This document shows positions 41,293 to 50,999 of a stretch of 64,000 bases of DNA, in pieces. Source of the stretch: an uncultured Ignavibacteria bacterium (GTDB taxonomy: Bacteria > Bacteroidota > Ignavibacteria > Tepidaquicellales > OLB5); NCBI GenBank assembly GCA_937873695.1, contig CALMYL010000006.1, forward strand, positions 225,185-289,184, given 5' to 3'. Below the pieces are notes generated by a model that searched no databases, was not told the DNA's origin, and was given only the letters and a program-made list of their open reading frames with translations. The translations under genes and the position numbers were made by a program. Within the stretch, counting starts at the first letter, position 1. Each line of letters opens with the position of its first letter.

Positions 41293-43256
41293 CTCTCAAC
41301 CCACTCCTTAATTCTCTCAGCAGCTTTTTTACCGGCACGTTTTGCAAACTCATCGTAATCATTCTTTACCATTATTTTAATATTATCAACTGAGCCGAAC
41401 TCTTTCAGTAATTTTTGCGCTGTGGTTTTGCCGATACCTTTGATATCTTCCAATTCACTTCGCAGAGTGCGCTTATCGCGCAGCGAGCGGTGGAAAGTTA
41501 TCGCGAACCTGTGCGCTTCATCGCGGACGCGCTGAAGCAGCTTAATGCCGCTTGATGTTTTGGGTATCGACTGCGCCTCATGAGCCCCCGGCAGAAATAC
41601 TTCCTCCAGCCTTTTTGCAAGTCCGATAATATTAAGATCACTCAAACCAATATCACCCAGCACCTTCACGGCGCTTGATAGCTGCCCCTTGCCGCCATCA
41701 ATAACGATGAGATCCGGCATTGTGTCAAAGCTCATATCTGCCGGTGCTTCGCCATCCGGCAAATTGCTTTCGTGGGTTTGAGGTGATTCAGCAATTTTCT
41801 TCTCCGCCAGCTTCCTGAACCTTCTGAAAATAACCTCGCGCATTGAGGCAAAGTCGTCGGGTCTGCCGACTTCGTTCAGGGCACTTTGTATCTTGAACTT
41901 GCGAAAATCACTTTTCTTCGGCCTGCCATCCATAAAGACAACCATCGATGCCACAGTATCGGTGCCCTGGATATTGGAGATATCGTAGCATTCAATTCTG
42001 CGGGGAAGTTTTGTAAGCCTGAGATCACGTTTTAACGATGTAACAGAGTTCGGTATGAACTCTCGCTTTAAGCGCTGAAGCTTCAGCTCATCAAGCATAT
42101 ATCTTGCATTGGCTTTAACCATTGCAAGCAGCTGCACTTTTTCGCCGCGTTTGGGAATTTTGAAATCAACTTTCTTGCCGAAATTTTTTATGAACCACTC
42201 ACTGAATGCTTCAATGCTGTTCTCGCCGGTATCGGCATCCTCCGGTAAATGAATTTCATCGGGAATAAATGAGTTCTCGCTGTAATACCTGAATATCACA
42301 TTCTCCAGAATTTCACCGGGCTCCTTATCTTCAACGGTATCTATGTAATAATGCCGTTTGCCTATTACTTTGCCATCACGGATGTTGAGTATCATAGCGC
42401 ATGCATCATCTTCTTCCTTCACAAAATTTATTATATCCTTATCCAGAAAATCTTCAGATACAATTTTTTGTTTTTCTGTATATACGGTCAGTGATTCGAT
42501 CCTGTTCCTTATAAGCGCGGCTTCTTCAAACTTTTCGTTCATTGCGGCATCGCGCATTTTTGCCTCAAGCTCTTTTATCAGCGAAGCGGTTTTGCCATGC
42601 AGTACCTTTTCAATCTCACCCGTCATTTCATTATACTTCGCCTGCGATACAAGTCCTTCGCATGGTCCCTCGCATTTGTGTATGTGATACTCCAGGCAAA
42701 CCTTGAACTTCTTTTTCTCAATTGCTTCCTGGGTTATATTCAGGCTGCATGTTCTGATCATAAAAAGCTCGCGCAGCATTTTGAGCGAAAATTTCATATT
42801 GCCAACATCGGTATAGGGACCGAAATACTTCGAACCATCATTGCGCCTTTTGCGCGTTGGGAAAACTCTCGGATATGGCTCATTGGTAATTACAATGTAG
42901 GGGAAAGACTTATCATCTTTAAGATTAACATTATATCGCGGCTTAAGCTGCTTTATCATGTTCATCTCTAGTATAAGTGACTCCACTTCGCTATCGGTAT
43001 TGATAATTTCCACATCACGGATAAGGGATATCATTTTTGTTAAACGCGGACCCACCGGCTTCGCCATAAAATATGAGCGCACACGGTTGCGGAGATTCTT
43101 AGCCTTGCCAACATAAATTATCTTCCCGTTCTTATCCTTAAACTGGTAAATCCCCGGGGTTGATGGCAGATTGCCAAGCTTTATATCCAGCGGATTTCTT
43201 GGAGCATCAATTGTTGTATTTTCCTGGATTGTATTTTCGGTGTTTTCTTCCGGCAT
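41289..43256 (-). CDS. uvrC: Excinuclease ABC subunit C
   Basis: The nuclease of nucleotide excision repair, cutting on both sides of a lesion after UvrB loading. The 655 residues contain GIY-YIG endonuclease at the N-terminus (TPGIYQFKD..GKIIYVGKAKNLRNRVRSYF), a UVR segment (about 200-240), the RNase H-like endonuclease domain (ECYDISNIQGT, VFMDG, DGGKGQ) and paired helix-hairpin-helix motifs at the C-terminus (IKGIGKTTAQKLLKEFGS). Length is usual for UvrC. Confidence 0.95.
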   Translation of the reverse strand: MPEENTENTIQENTTIDAPRNPLDIKLGNLPSTPGIYQFKDKNGKIIYVGKAKNLRNRVRSYFMAKPVGPRLTKMISLIRDVEIINTDSEVESLILEMNMIKQLKPRYNVNLKDDKSFPYIVITNEPYPRVFPTRKRRNDGSKYFGPYTDVGNMKFSLKMLRELFMIRTCSLNITQEAIEKKKFKVCLEYHIHKCEGPCEGLVSQAKYNEMTGEIEKVLHGKTASLIKELEAKMRDAAMNEKFEEAALIRNRIESLTVYTEKQKIVSEDFLDKDIINFVKEEDDACAMILNIRDGKVIGKRHYYIDTVEDKEPGEILENVIFRYYSENSFIPDEIHLPEDADTGENSIEAFSEWFIKNFGKKVDFKIPKRGEKVQLLAMVKANARYMLDELKLQRLKREFIPNSVTSLKRDLRLTKLPRRIECYDISNIQGTDTVASMVVFMDGRPKKSDFRKFKIQSALNEVGRPDDFASMREVIFRRFRKLAEKKIAESPQTHESNLPDGEAPADMSFDTMPDLIVIDGGKGQLSSAVKVLGDIGLSDLNIIGLAKRLEEVFLPGAHEAQSIPKTSSGIKLLQRVRDEAHRFAITFHRSLRDKRTLRSELEDIKGIGKTTAQKLLKEFGSVDNIKIMVKNDYDEFAKRAGKKAAERIKEWVES

Positions 43257-43411
43257 CAGTTTTAATAATAGTAAAGATTGTTAATTAGTTCGAAATTTTA
43301 AAGTCTAATTTATGTCAAAAATTTATAAAATTATCTCATTGTAAATCATATAATTACAGAAATATTTTCCCAGCAAATCTTGACAAACTCAATTTCATAT
43401 ATTAAATTGCA

Positions 43412-43454
43412 TTCAATTATTAAACGATGTTCAATATATAAACGAGGTTTACAT
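43412..43454 (+). promoter_or_regulatory. Operator-like repeats upstream of TetR
   Basis: Two abutting 18-bp words TTCAATTATTAAACGATG and TTCAATATATAAACGAGG (14 of 18 match) are followed by an imperfect inverted repeat ATATAAAC-GAG-GTTTACAT (43436-43454), three bases before the TTG start. Position and symmetry suggest autorepression by the TetR protein. Confidence 0.5.
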
Positions 43455-43457
43455 AAA

Positions 43458-44075
43458 TTGGGAACAGAAGATAGAAAAGAACGCGAAAAAGAGCAAATGC
43501 GGCAGCTTATCATCAAGACTGCCATGCAGTTATTTATTGAAAAGGGTATGGATAATGTTTCAATCCGCGCCATTGCTGAAAAGATAGAATACTCACCCGG
43601 TTCAATTTATTCATACTTTAAAGATAAGGGTGAGATCATTCACGCTATTCATACCGAAGGATTTGAAAAATTGTATGCGCTTCAAAAGACGCTTGATGGC
43701 GTCGAAAATCCCGTGGATAAGCTTGCGCAGATGGGCAGGCTTTACATGAAGTTCGCCCTGGAAAACAGGGACTATTACGACCTTATGTTCATAGCAAAAG
43801 GTGTTGCCGAAAAAATTACCGAAAAGCAGGAGTGGGAGGTTGGCAACCGTTCATACGATTACCTCCGTGAAACGGTTAAAGCATGCATTGAGCAGGGCTA
43901 CATCAACGATCCAAATGTTGATGCCGTGACTTTCGGTATATGGGGATTCGTACACGGAATGGCGGCTTTAATTATCCGCGGCAGGTGTGCAATGATGCCC
44001 GAAGAATTCGTTGAACAAACAGTAAACGGCAGTTTGAATTTTATGTACACACACTTGATTACAAATAACAAATAG
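43458..44075 (+). CDS. TetR/AcrR-family transcriptional regulator
   Basis: A ligand-responsive repressor of 205 residues. The N-terminal helix-turn-helix is at about 25-65 (IIKTAMQLFIEKGMDNVSIRAIAEKIEYSPGSIYSYFKDKGEI). The C-terminal domain (about 70-205) contains a TetR_C-like segment with DYYDLMFIA and GIWGFVHGMAALIIRGR. I use the TTG at 43458 (LGTEDRKER), because the longer frame reads through the operator-like repeats. The next three genes are on the same strand, so this may control DUF4188, the epimerase and the TonB receptor. Confidence 0.85.
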   Translation: MGTEDRKEREKEQMRQLIIKTAMQLFIEKGMDNVSIRAIAEKIEYSPGSIYSYFKDKGEIIHAIHTEGFEKLYALQKTLDGVENPVDKLAQMGRLYMKFALENRDYYDLMFIAKGVAEKITEKQEWEVGNRSYDYLRETVKACIEQGYINDPNVDAVTFGIWGFVHGMAALIIRGRCAMMPEEFVEQTVNGSLNFMYTHLITNNK

Positions 44076-44099
44076 TCTGCCTTCGGCAGATTTCGCTTT

Positions 44100-44170
44100 A
44101 CTTCGTAAAGCTCAATAAATACCAATTATTAAGTCCCCTCCTTACCAAGGAGGGGATTTAGGGGAGGTCT
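44100..44170. repeat. CCCCTCC palindromic repeat and CTTTAC-CGTAAAG hairpin
   Basis: CTTTAC-TTC-GTAAAG (near 44097-44111) and CCCCTCCTTACCAAGGAGGGG (44133-44153) then ATTTAGGGGAGG. A second CTTTAC..GTAAAG copy is at 44723-44737. Confidence 0.5.
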
Positions 44171-44176
44171 GAGAAC

Positions 44177-44653
44177 ATGGCACAAATAATCAAAGGAAGA
44201 AAATTCGCGAATGTACAGGGAGACTTTGTTGTATTCCTTATAGGAATGAGAGTCAACAACTGGTTAATGATACACAAATGGTTTCCTGTTGCAATGGCTA
44301 TGCCAAAGATGATAAAGGAGCTGTATAAAAATCAATTAAGCGGATTTATGGGCGAGAATAGCTGGTTTGGCAGAACAACAATATCCGTGCAGTACTGGAA
44401 ATCATTCGAACATCTTGAAGCATATGCGAAGAATAAAGATATGGAACACTTCCCCGCATGGAAAGCCTTCAACCTGAAGGCAAGGCAAAGTGGTGTGGTG
44501 GGAGTGTGGCATGAAACATACAAAATCTCACAGGGCAGCTACGAAAATATATATGTAAATATGCCTCTCTTTGGATTAGGTAAAGCAGGTTCCGTGAATG
44601 AAGCTGTCGGTAAAAATGAACACGCAGCCGGAAGAATTAACAATGAGCAATGA
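44177..44653 (+). CDS. DUF4188 protein
   Basis: A 158-residue protein of the DUF4188 family, with FAVQGDFVVFLIGMRVNNW-like start (FANVQGDFVVFLIGMRVNNW), WFGRTTISVQYWKSFEHLEAYAKN and GVWHETY motifs of the dimeric alpha/beta-barrel (ABM-like) fold. Some relatives are fused to monooxygenase-like domains; no activity is proven. It follows TetR by 101 bp across a palindromic repeat. Confidence 0.85.
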   Translation: MAQIIKGRKFANVQGDFVVFLIGMRVNNWLMIHKWFPVAMAMPKMIKELYKNQLSGFMGENSWFGRTTISVQYWKSFEHLEAYAKNKDMEHFPAWKAFNLKARQSGVVGVWHETYKISQGSYENIYVNMPLFGLGKAGSVNEAVGKNEHAAGRINNEQ

Positions 44654-44705
44654 GCAATGAGCAATTAACAATGAGCAATGAAAAATAAACAATGAATAAT
44701 GAGTA
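44637..44705. repeat. CAATGAG short tandem repeat
   Basis: A degenerate array of AACAATGAGCAATGAG words straddles the DUF4188 stop codon and runs on for 50 bp. Confidence 0.6.
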
Positions 44706-44783
44706 TTCCTTAAGCAAATTTCGCTTTACTCCGTAAAGATTAATAATAATCAACTAACAAAATACAAAAAGAATAATAATAGC

Positions 44784-45713
44784 ATGCAGACGATATTAGG
44801 TTCGACCGGAATAATAGGTAAAACACTCGCAAAAGAGCTTGCGCAGTATACGGATAAAATAAGGCTCGTCAGCCGCGATCCAAAAAAAGTAAATCCGGGC
44901 GATGAGCTAGTTAAAGCTGAACTCCTGAACAGAGAGCAGGTAATAAATGCTGTTAAAGGTTCTGAGATTGTCTACCTCACCGCCGGTCTGAAGTATGATA
45001 CAAAAATATGGCAGACTCAGTGGCCCGTTATTATGCAGAACGTTATTGATGCCTGCAAAGCCTCCGGAAGTAAACTTGTATTCTTTGATAATGTATACGC
45101 CTACGGCAGGGTGAAGGGATGGATGACCGAAGAGACACCATATAACCCCGTAAGCAAAAAGGGTGAAGTAAGAAAACACATAGCAGAAATTCTGATGAAT
45201 GAAGTTAAGCAGGGCAGCATAAATGCTATGATCGTCAGAGCCGCCGATTTTTACGGTATTGATACACTTGCAGTGATAACGGAGACTGTATTCAAAAACT
45301 TTGCAGCCGGCAAAAAAGCGCAGTGGCTTATCAGCGATAAATTCAGGCATTCATTTACATACGCTGCTGAAGCAGCCAAAGCCACTGCAATGCTAGGCAA
45401 TACACCGGATGCTTTCAAACAGGTTTGGCACCTGCCAACAGATAAAAATGCTTTGACGGGCAAGGAAATTATTCCATTGATAGCATGTGAATTTGGTATA
45501 GAGCCCAAGTACATGAATGTCCCCAAATGGATGCTTCGCATCATTGGTTTGTTTAATGCTAATATTAGAGAATCGATCGAAATGCTTTATCAAAACGATA
45601 GTGATTATCTCTTTTCATCCGATAAGTTTGAAAAAGCTTTTGATCTTAAACCAACTCCTTACGCAGCCGGTATAAAAGAAACTGTATTTGAAATGAAAAA
45701 AAGTAATTCTTAA
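44784..45713 (+). CDS. NAD-dependent epimerase/dehydratase family protein
   Basis: An extended SDR-type oxidoreductase of 309 residues. It begins with MQTILGSTGIIGKTLAKEL, a variant of the GxxGxxG dinucleotide site, and has a catalytic-region YGRVKGWMTEETPYNP. The last third (about 230-300) contains AFKQVWHLPTDKNALTGKE and is helical. A reductase or isomerase role is likely; the substrate is unknown. It lies between DUF4188 and the TonB receptor in the TetR-headed cluster. Confidence 0.85.
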   Translation: MQTILGSTGIIGKTLAKELAQYTDKIRLVSRDPKKVNPGDELVKAELLNREQVINAVKGSEIVYLTAGLKYDTKIWQTQWPVIMQNVIDACKASGSKLVFFDNVYAYGRVKGWMTEETPYNPVSKKGEVRKHIAEILMNEVKQGSINAMIVRAADFYGIDTLAVITETVFKNFAAGKKAQWLISDKFRHSFTYAAEAAKATAMLGNTPDAFKQVWHLPTDKNALTGKEIIPLIACEFGIEPKYMNVPKWMLRIIGLFNANIRESIEMLYQNDSDYLFSSDKFEKAFDLKPTPYAAGIKETVFEMKKSNS

Positions 45714-45727
45714 AATTTAATAAAACT

Positions 45728-48013
45728 ATGATAAGAGTATTTTTGCTCCTGTTGATATTTTCAGTTGATGCATTTGCTCAGGAAAAGGGCACCATAAACG
45801 GCAAAGTTACCGATAAGGAAACAACAAATCCGGTAACTGAAGCCACAGTTACCGTAGTTAACACATCATTCAAAACTGTAACAGATGCCGGGGGTAATTT
45901 CCGGTTTGCCGGCATACCGCTTGGCACATACGAAATCAAAGTCACCTGCCTTGGATATGAAGCATTCATTCATACCGATGTTGTTGTAAATTCTTCAAGG
46001 CCCGCAGATGTTCAAATTGAACTGCTGCTTTCAAATATCACCACAGAACAAATTGATGTTGAAGGCAAGTACTTCCAGAAAAATACCGATGTAAGTACAA
46101 GCAGCTACAGCCTTGATTTTGAAGAAGTTCGCCGCGCTCCCGGCGCAGTTGAAGATATTTCCAGAATGGTGCAGATAATGCCGGGTGTATCACCCGCAAA
46201 CGACCAGCGCAACGATCTTATTGTGCGCGGCGGCTCACCCGCTGAAAACCTTACCATGATAGACGGCATTGAAATTCCGAATGTCAACCATTTCCCCACG
46301 CAGGGCTCATCCAGCGGACCCATTGGAATGATAAACGTGAAGTTCATTGATGATGTAAATTTTTCAACGGGCGGATTTTCAGCGCGCTACGGAGATAAGC
46401 TTTCTTCTGTAATGGATATCAAATTCCGTGAGGGATACAACAAAAGTTTTCTGAGCGATATAAATCTATCAACCGCAGGTTTTGGAGGTATTTTTGAAGG
46501 ACCATTATTCACAAAGAAAGGATCGTTCATATTTTCCGTCAGGAAAAGCTACCTGAACCTTATCAAGGGCGCAATAAGACTTGCTGCTGTGCCTGATTAC
46601 TGGGATTTTAATCTTAAGACAGTTTACAATATTGATAAAAATACAAAAATATCGTTTGTGGGAATTGGCGGACTGGACAAGATAAGTTTTGAAGGTGAAT
46701 CGCCGGAAATAAGCGATGATAATCCGTACGGAAAAGCCAAAGGAGACCAGCAGCAGTTCACAGCAGGTTTCAACCTTAAGAAACTTTTCAAAAAAGGTTT
46801 CTGGCAGACTGTTCTTGCCAATTCATCCGCATTCCTGAATTATACTAATTATGATCTGAGAACAGATGAACTTGTGTTCAAATACGATTCATATGAAAGC
46901 GATTTTAATCTTAAGAGTGAAGTTTTCTACCAGCTGAACAAGTCAAACAATATTATAATTGGCGCCACAGCACGATACATAAAATTCAGCAATCAAACTT
47001 TCTACGCTGCAGATACAACAGCTTTTGGTGACCCGATACCCGAGGCAAATATTGATGTAAAAGATAATTATTATAAAGCATCCGGATTCGCGCAGTACAC
47101 TCTTAAGCTGCCGGGAAACAGGGTAATATTAAATGCCGGCGCAAGGGTTGATTATTTTTCAGGCATCAAAAAAAATATCACTGCATCACCAAGGTTTGGT
47201 GTAAGTTATACTTTGTTTGCAAACACCACTCTAAGCGCATCTACTGGAATTTATTACCAGTCACCTGAATATATCTGGCTGACTTCCGATCCCCGCAACG
47301 AGAACCTGAAGTTCATACAGGCAAATCATTTTGTCGTTGGTATCGAGCATCTCTTTTCCCCTGAACTGCGGCTATCAATAGAAGCGTATTACAAAGATTA
47401 CAAAAATTACCCTGTCAGCACGGTAATTCCCACATATGTGCTCATAAGCGGTGGAACGGAAAACGGTCCGAACCTGATGTTCGGCGAAGCGGTCAGCGAA
47501 GGCAAAGGAATTTCACGGGGAATTGATTTCTCTCTGCACAAAAAGCTTACAGGCAACGGATTTTACGGTATGATAAACTACTCCCTTAGCGATAGCAGGG
47601 TTACGGCACTCGTTGGCGGTGAGAGACCCGGCAGCTTTGATTACAGGCATAATTTGACAATTATTGCGGGTTACCAGTTAACCAACGACTGGCTGGTTGG
47701 GCTGAAATTCCGCTACACAACAGGCAGACCCTATACGCCGTTTGATATAAATGCCTCAACGGTTGTTGGCAGGGGAGTTAGTGATTTTAATAATTTCAAC
47801 GGCTCCCGCTATAAAGATTACAACAGGCTGGACCTTAGGGTGGATAAAAAATGGAATTTCAAAAATCTCAGTATTGTGACGTATATTGAACTGCAGAATA
47901 CATTCAACACCGAAAATGTCTATTCATACTTCTGGAATGAATATAAAAACGAGCAGGGCACTATCTACCAATGGAAATTCCTGCCCGTAGGCGGCTTCAG
48001 TATCCAGTTCTAA
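45728..48013 (+). CDS. TonB-dependent outer-membrane receptor
   Basis: A 761-residue outer-membrane transporter. A signal peptide (1-18, ending AFAQ) is followed by a carboxypeptidase-regulatory-like domain (20-100: TINGKVTDKETTNPVTEATVTVVNTSFKT), a plug domain (about 110-215: RMVQIMPGVSP..DLIVRGGSPAENLTMIDG) and a beta-barrel ending in Phe (WKFLPVGGFSIQF). It imports a substrate using TonB energy. No SusD partner is adjacent. It ends the TetR-headed cluster, 14 bp after the epimerase, so it is probably cotranscribed. Confidence 0.92.
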   Translation: MIRVFLLLLIFSVDAFAQEKGTINGKVTDKETTNPVTEATVTVVNTSFKTVTDAGGNFRFAGIPLGTYEIKVTCLGYEAFIHTDVVVNSSRPADVQIELLLSNITTEQIDVEGKYFQKNTDVSTSSYSLDFEEVRRAPGAVEDISRMVQIMPGVSPANDQRNDLIVRGGSPAENLTMIDGIEIPNVNHFPTQGSSSGPIGMINVKFIDDVNFSTGGFSARYGDKLSSVMDIKFREGYNKSFLSDINLSTAGFGGIFEGPLFTKKGSFIFSVRKSYLNLIKGAIRLAAVPDYWDFNLKTVYNIDKNTKISFVGIGGLDKISFEGESPEISDDNPYGKAKGDQQQFTAGFNLKKLFKKGFWQTVLANSSAFLNYTNYDLRTDELVFKYDSYESDFNLKSEVFYQLNKSNNIIIGATARYIKFSNQTFYAADTTAFGDPIPEANIDVKDNYYKASGFAQYTLKLPGNRVILNAGARVDYFSGIKKNITASPRFGVSYTLFANTTLSASTGIYYQSPEYIWLTSDPRNENLKFIQANHFVVGIEHLFSPELRLSIEAYYKDYKNYPVSTVIPTYVLISGGTENGPNLMFGEAVSEGKGISRGIDFSLHKKLTGNGFYGMINYSLSDSRVTALVGGERPGSFDYRHNLTIIAGYQLTNDWLVGLKFRYTTGRPYTPFDINASTVVGRGVSDFNNFNGSRYKDYNRLDLRVDKKWNFKNLSIVTYIELQNTFNTENVYSYFWNEYKNEQGTIYQWKFLPVGGFSIQF

Positions 48014-48235
48014 AGAAATTACTCATAGGGTGAGATTAATCGTAAAGCGGCCGATTCATGTCATCTGATGAGTTTAGTTTTGGGAATAAACCATGCCGGT
48101 TTCATTTTTACTTTCTATGATTGGTTTTCCCTGATATTTAGTAGTAACAATTACTATCCAAACATGCTGATTTTGGCCTGTTTTCATCATTTATTTTACC
48201 CGCTTCCCAATTATAAGACTCTGTTCGTAGTGGAT
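48014..48235. other. Intergenic stretch before hydrolase 1
   Basis: The TonB gene end is followed by about 220 bp with no gene. I see no terminator. The regulatory block described next begins at 48236. Confidence 0.4.
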
Positions 48236-48393
48236 TCACGTTAGAACATTTCGGGTTCAGCCTTATACAGTGATAACATTAAATATTCGGTTTAAATGGT
48301 AATTTCATTTATACTGCACTATGCCGATTGTTTTAGGGTTCACCCGCCGGCTATATTTGTATCACTAATTCGGTAGGGAAAATTGTAGCAGAG
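48236..48393 (+). promoter_or_regulatory. Conserved regulatory block A (hydrolase 1)
   Basis: CACGTTAGAACATTTCGGG, TTATACAGTGA, then TTG (48328-48330), 21 bp, TATATTTG (48352-48359), and leader CACTAATTCGGTAGGGAAAA...AGCAGA. Blocks B, C and D repeat these words upstream of three other secreted genes. Confidence 0.75.
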
Positions 48394-48447
48394 AAGATTT
48401 TTAAATCAACTAATTTAAAAAACTCCTCAGAAAGGAAATCTACAAAG

Positions 48448-50499
48448 ATGAATGCTATAACTTCCCAGTTCAGTAAGAAGCAATTGATCAGTTTATTATC
48501 AGGGCTTCTTTTTTTATTTGTTACAGTTTACACAACAACAGCCCAGGTAAACATTCCGGGCGGCATCAATTCATGGAAACCAAATTACTTACCCGGCGTA
48601 CCCGGAGATAATCCTTACACCGCAGTTAAAACCGATTTTACGATCACAATGAGAGACGGTATAGTTATTGACTGTCTTAAATGGATACCCGATGCACCGG
48701 CACCCGCAGGCGGATGGCCGACAGTTATCATGGTTCACGGCTACGGCGATCATAAAGGCACATTATCTGAATTCTGCCGCCAGCAGGCTGAGTATGGTTA
48801 CTACACCATGACATTCAGCGTTCGCGGTCAGGGTTTATCAGGCGGACTTTCAAACCTCATCAGCAGAACAGAAGCAATGGATCTGCAGGAAATAGTGAAT
48901 TTCGTAAGAAATGATACTGCCAGCGGCGTTGGCAGGGATAAAATACTTATCATGGGCGGCTCCCAGGGCGGCGCTTTACCGCTTATGGCTGCATCAATGC
49001 CCGGCGGCCTTAATGTTAAGGCAATTATCAATTCCGTTGCTCCTCCAAACTTCGCATCAAGCTGGATAGAGAACGGCTGCGTAAAAATGACATTATTATG
49101 GACAGTTGAATATACCCCGGATACAGCAAGATATAACGGACAGGTTAACCGTATGTCTGACTGGATCTACGCTGAAAACAAACAGTACTGGGATAGCCTT
49201 GCATACTGGCTTCCAAGAGACAGAGATTTTACATCAATACTGCAGAACAATACAGTACCGCTTTTGGTTGAAGCCTCATGGCAGGATAAGTTCTTTAACT
49301 CCGATGGCTGGCTCCAGAACATTCACCTTGTAAACTCACCAATGTCATCATACATGGGCGCAGTTCAGGGGCATGGCGGTGAACACTCATTAACCGAAGA
49401 CCAGTGGCACATGGATTGGTTCAATAACTTCTTCTTCCAGAATTTATGGGGAATGCAGACAAATATTTTCACAATTGATAAATACCAGTATGCTTCAACT
49501 ACTGCACCCGTTGGTACCAACGCATGGACCTTTGTTCATGACAGCTCAAGCACTCTTCTTAAGAACATTTCAGCCAACACAAGGCTTTATTTTAACAGCA
49601 ATCGCAGACTCAGAACAACAGCAAATCATAACTGGTTTCTTCCGGATGTTGATATCCTGAATAATGATGTAAGGAATAATTACACAATTCAGGAGGCTGT
49701 TTATGAAGAGTTCACAGGCACAGAGTTTAACGCTAACTTTAAAATAGATAACAACATATACGAAACAACCGCATTAACTTCAGATGTTGAAATGACAGGT
49801 ACACCTTCAATTAAGATTGATTACATTTCAACCGCAAAACCGTTCGTTCAGTTCAACTTCCAGGTTTATGAAGTATTCCCGAACGGTACATCAAGATTTG
49901 TAACCAGGCTTAACTACGAAGACAGGAACAACAATTATAACTTCCTTCCGTCAAGAAAACAGGTTACTTTCCGCGGCCAGGGACATTCACACATCTTCAA
50001 AGCAGGCAGCAAGATAAGGATCAACATGACAAATCTTGACAGGACCACTGAAGACGCTGCATTCTTCGGAACAAATCCGTTCGTACTGCCTTCAATGAAA
50101 CGCGGCAACAGCATTATGCTGCTCACAAATAATTTTTACATAGATCTTCCGATAGTTGCCGCAGGCAGCAACAGGCCAAACGGTGAAGGTTTATTTGCTG
50201 ATGATAACGGTGTTGTATCAGAAAACAATGTACCGAACAAATTCGAGCTTCAGCAGAACTACCCGAATCCGTTCAACCCCAATACTGTTATCAGTTATTC
50301 AATTGCCAAAGCAGAAAATGTTCAGATAAAAATTTACGATATGCTTGGCAAAGAAGTACAGACGCTTGTTAACGAAGTTAAAAACCCCGGTTCTTATAAT
50401 GTTATGTTCAATGCTCAGAACCTTTCAAGCGGTGTGTATTTCTACAGACTGACTGCAGGAAGCTTCACAGACATCAAGAAAATGACATTAGTGAAATAA
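48448..50499 (+). CDS. Secreted S15/CocE-type alpha/beta hydrolase 1 with sorting domain
   Basis: An exported serine hydrolase of 683 residues. A signal peptide (about 1-32, ends TTTAQ) is followed by the hydrolase domain (about 65-350): VMVHGYGDHKG-like oxyanion loop, nucleophile Ser in MGGSQGGALP, Asp in EASWQDKFFNSDG and His in GAVQGHGGEHS. A jelly-roll-like C-terminal domain (about 370-580) resembles the X-Pro dipeptidyl-peptidase PepX_C domain. The sorting domain (from about 600) has NYPNPFNPNTVISY and SGVYFYRLTAG. It is close to the two paralogues at 53839 and 56393. Peptidase or esterase substrate is unknown. A microprotein gene follows. Confidence 0.93.
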   Translation: MNAITSQFSKKQLISLLSGLLFLFVTVYTTTAQVNIPGGINSWKPNYLPGVPGDNPYTAVKTDFTITMRDGIVIDCLKWIPDAPAPAGGWPTVIMVHGYGDHKGTLSEFCRQQAEYGYYTMTFSVRGQGLSGGLSNLISRTEAMDLQEIVNFVRNDTASGVGRDKILIMGGSQGGALPLMAASMPGGLNVKAIINSVAPPNFASSWIENGCVKMTLLWTVEYTPDTARYNGQVNRMSDWIYAENKQYWDSLAYWLPRDRDFTSILQNNTVPLLVEASWQDKFFNSDGWLQNIHLVNSPMSSYMGAVQGHGGEHSLTEDQWHMDWFNNFFFQNLWGMQTNIFTIDKYQYASTTAPVGTNAWTFVHDSSSTLLKNISANTRLYFNSNRRLRTTANHNWFLPDVDILNNDVRNNYTIQEAVYEEFTGTEFNANFKIDNNIYETTALTSDVEMTGTPSIKIDYISTAKPFVQFNFQVYEVFPNGTSRFVTRLNYEDRNNNYNFLPSRKQVTFRGQGHSHIFKAGSKIRINMTNLDRTTEDAAFFGTNPFVLPSMKRGNSIMLLTNNFYIDLPIVAAGSNRPNGEGLFADDNGVVSENNVPNKFELQQNYPNPFNPNTVISYSIAKAENVQIKIYDMLGKEVQTLVNEVKNPGSYNVMFNAQNLSSGVYFYRLTAGSFTDIKKMTLVK

Positions 50500-50678
50500 C
50501 AAAGTTATTTCACTACCTTGTTTCTAAGGTTAGTTAAATAGTTGCATTCATCGTGTTGTGGCGGGCCGGAAATTAAGGGAAGCCGGTTCGTTAAGCCGAA
50601 AGTTAAGGGGCTCATTAATTCAGAACATACAGAACATGAGCCCAATAACCTGAAAATGATTCAAAAGGAGAAGCTCAA
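50500..50678. other. Intergenic hairpin region after hydrolase 1
   Basis: GGGCTCAT (50608-50615) pairs with ATGAGCCC (50636-50643) without a T run, so it could be a processing or attenuation hairpin between the hydrolase and the microprotein. Confidence 0.45.
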
Positions 50679-50732
50679 ATGCAGTACAGGATGAAACAAC
50701 AATCAAAATTCGCAACAAAAATGCAGCAGTAA
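50679..50732 (+). CDS. Possible 17-residue basic peptide
   Basis: A frame MQYRMKQQSKFATKMQQ preceded by AAGGAG 8 bases upstream. It is very short and no homologue is visible after hydrolase 2, so it may be chance. Confidence 0.2.
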   Translation: MQYRMKQQSKFATKMQQ

Positions 50733-50801
50733 ACAGATTTACAGAAGCAGTAAAAAAGCAGATAACAAAAAAACGAAAACAATAAAGGAGAGTTTAATAA
50801 A

Positions 50802-50888
50802 ATGGAAGCAATTATAATATTAGGATTCACAATGTTCGCAGTATTACCGTTTGCGGCAGAAGGAATCAGGATCTATTTCAGCAAATAG
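50802..50888 (+). CDS. Membrane microprotein 1 (28 aa), after hydrolase 1
   Basis: A frame MEAIIILGFTMFAVLPFAAEG... of 28 residues, one hydrophobic helix then a short basic tail IRIYFSK. An AAAGGAGAG ribosome-binding sequence lies 10 bases before the ATG, clearer than for most local genes, and a terminator follows. The same layout (hydrolase, hairpin, microprotein, terminator) occurs at 53839-56256, and the two microproteins share F..LPF...G...Y plus a C-terminal basic tail. Function unknown; they could aid secretion or regulate the hydrolase. Confidence 0.6.
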   Translation: MEAIIILGFTMFAVLPFAAEGIRIYFSK

Positions 50889-50968
50889 GTCACATTGCAG
50901 ATAATGCTGTTACCCCCTGCTCGGGGGATATGAAAAAAAATTATCCCCAGGCAAGTAAACAGCTTCAG

Positions 50969-50999
50969 AACCCGGTCTTTAAACAGGCCGGGTTTTTTT
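50969..50999 (+). terminator. Terminator after microprotein 1
   Basis: AACCCGG/CCGGGTT stem with T run. Confidence 0.8.

Noticed and set aside
43380..43457. Longer TetR start at 43380
   Set aside because: The extension covers tandem operator-like repeats and has a rare TTG; the 43458 start fits TetR length.
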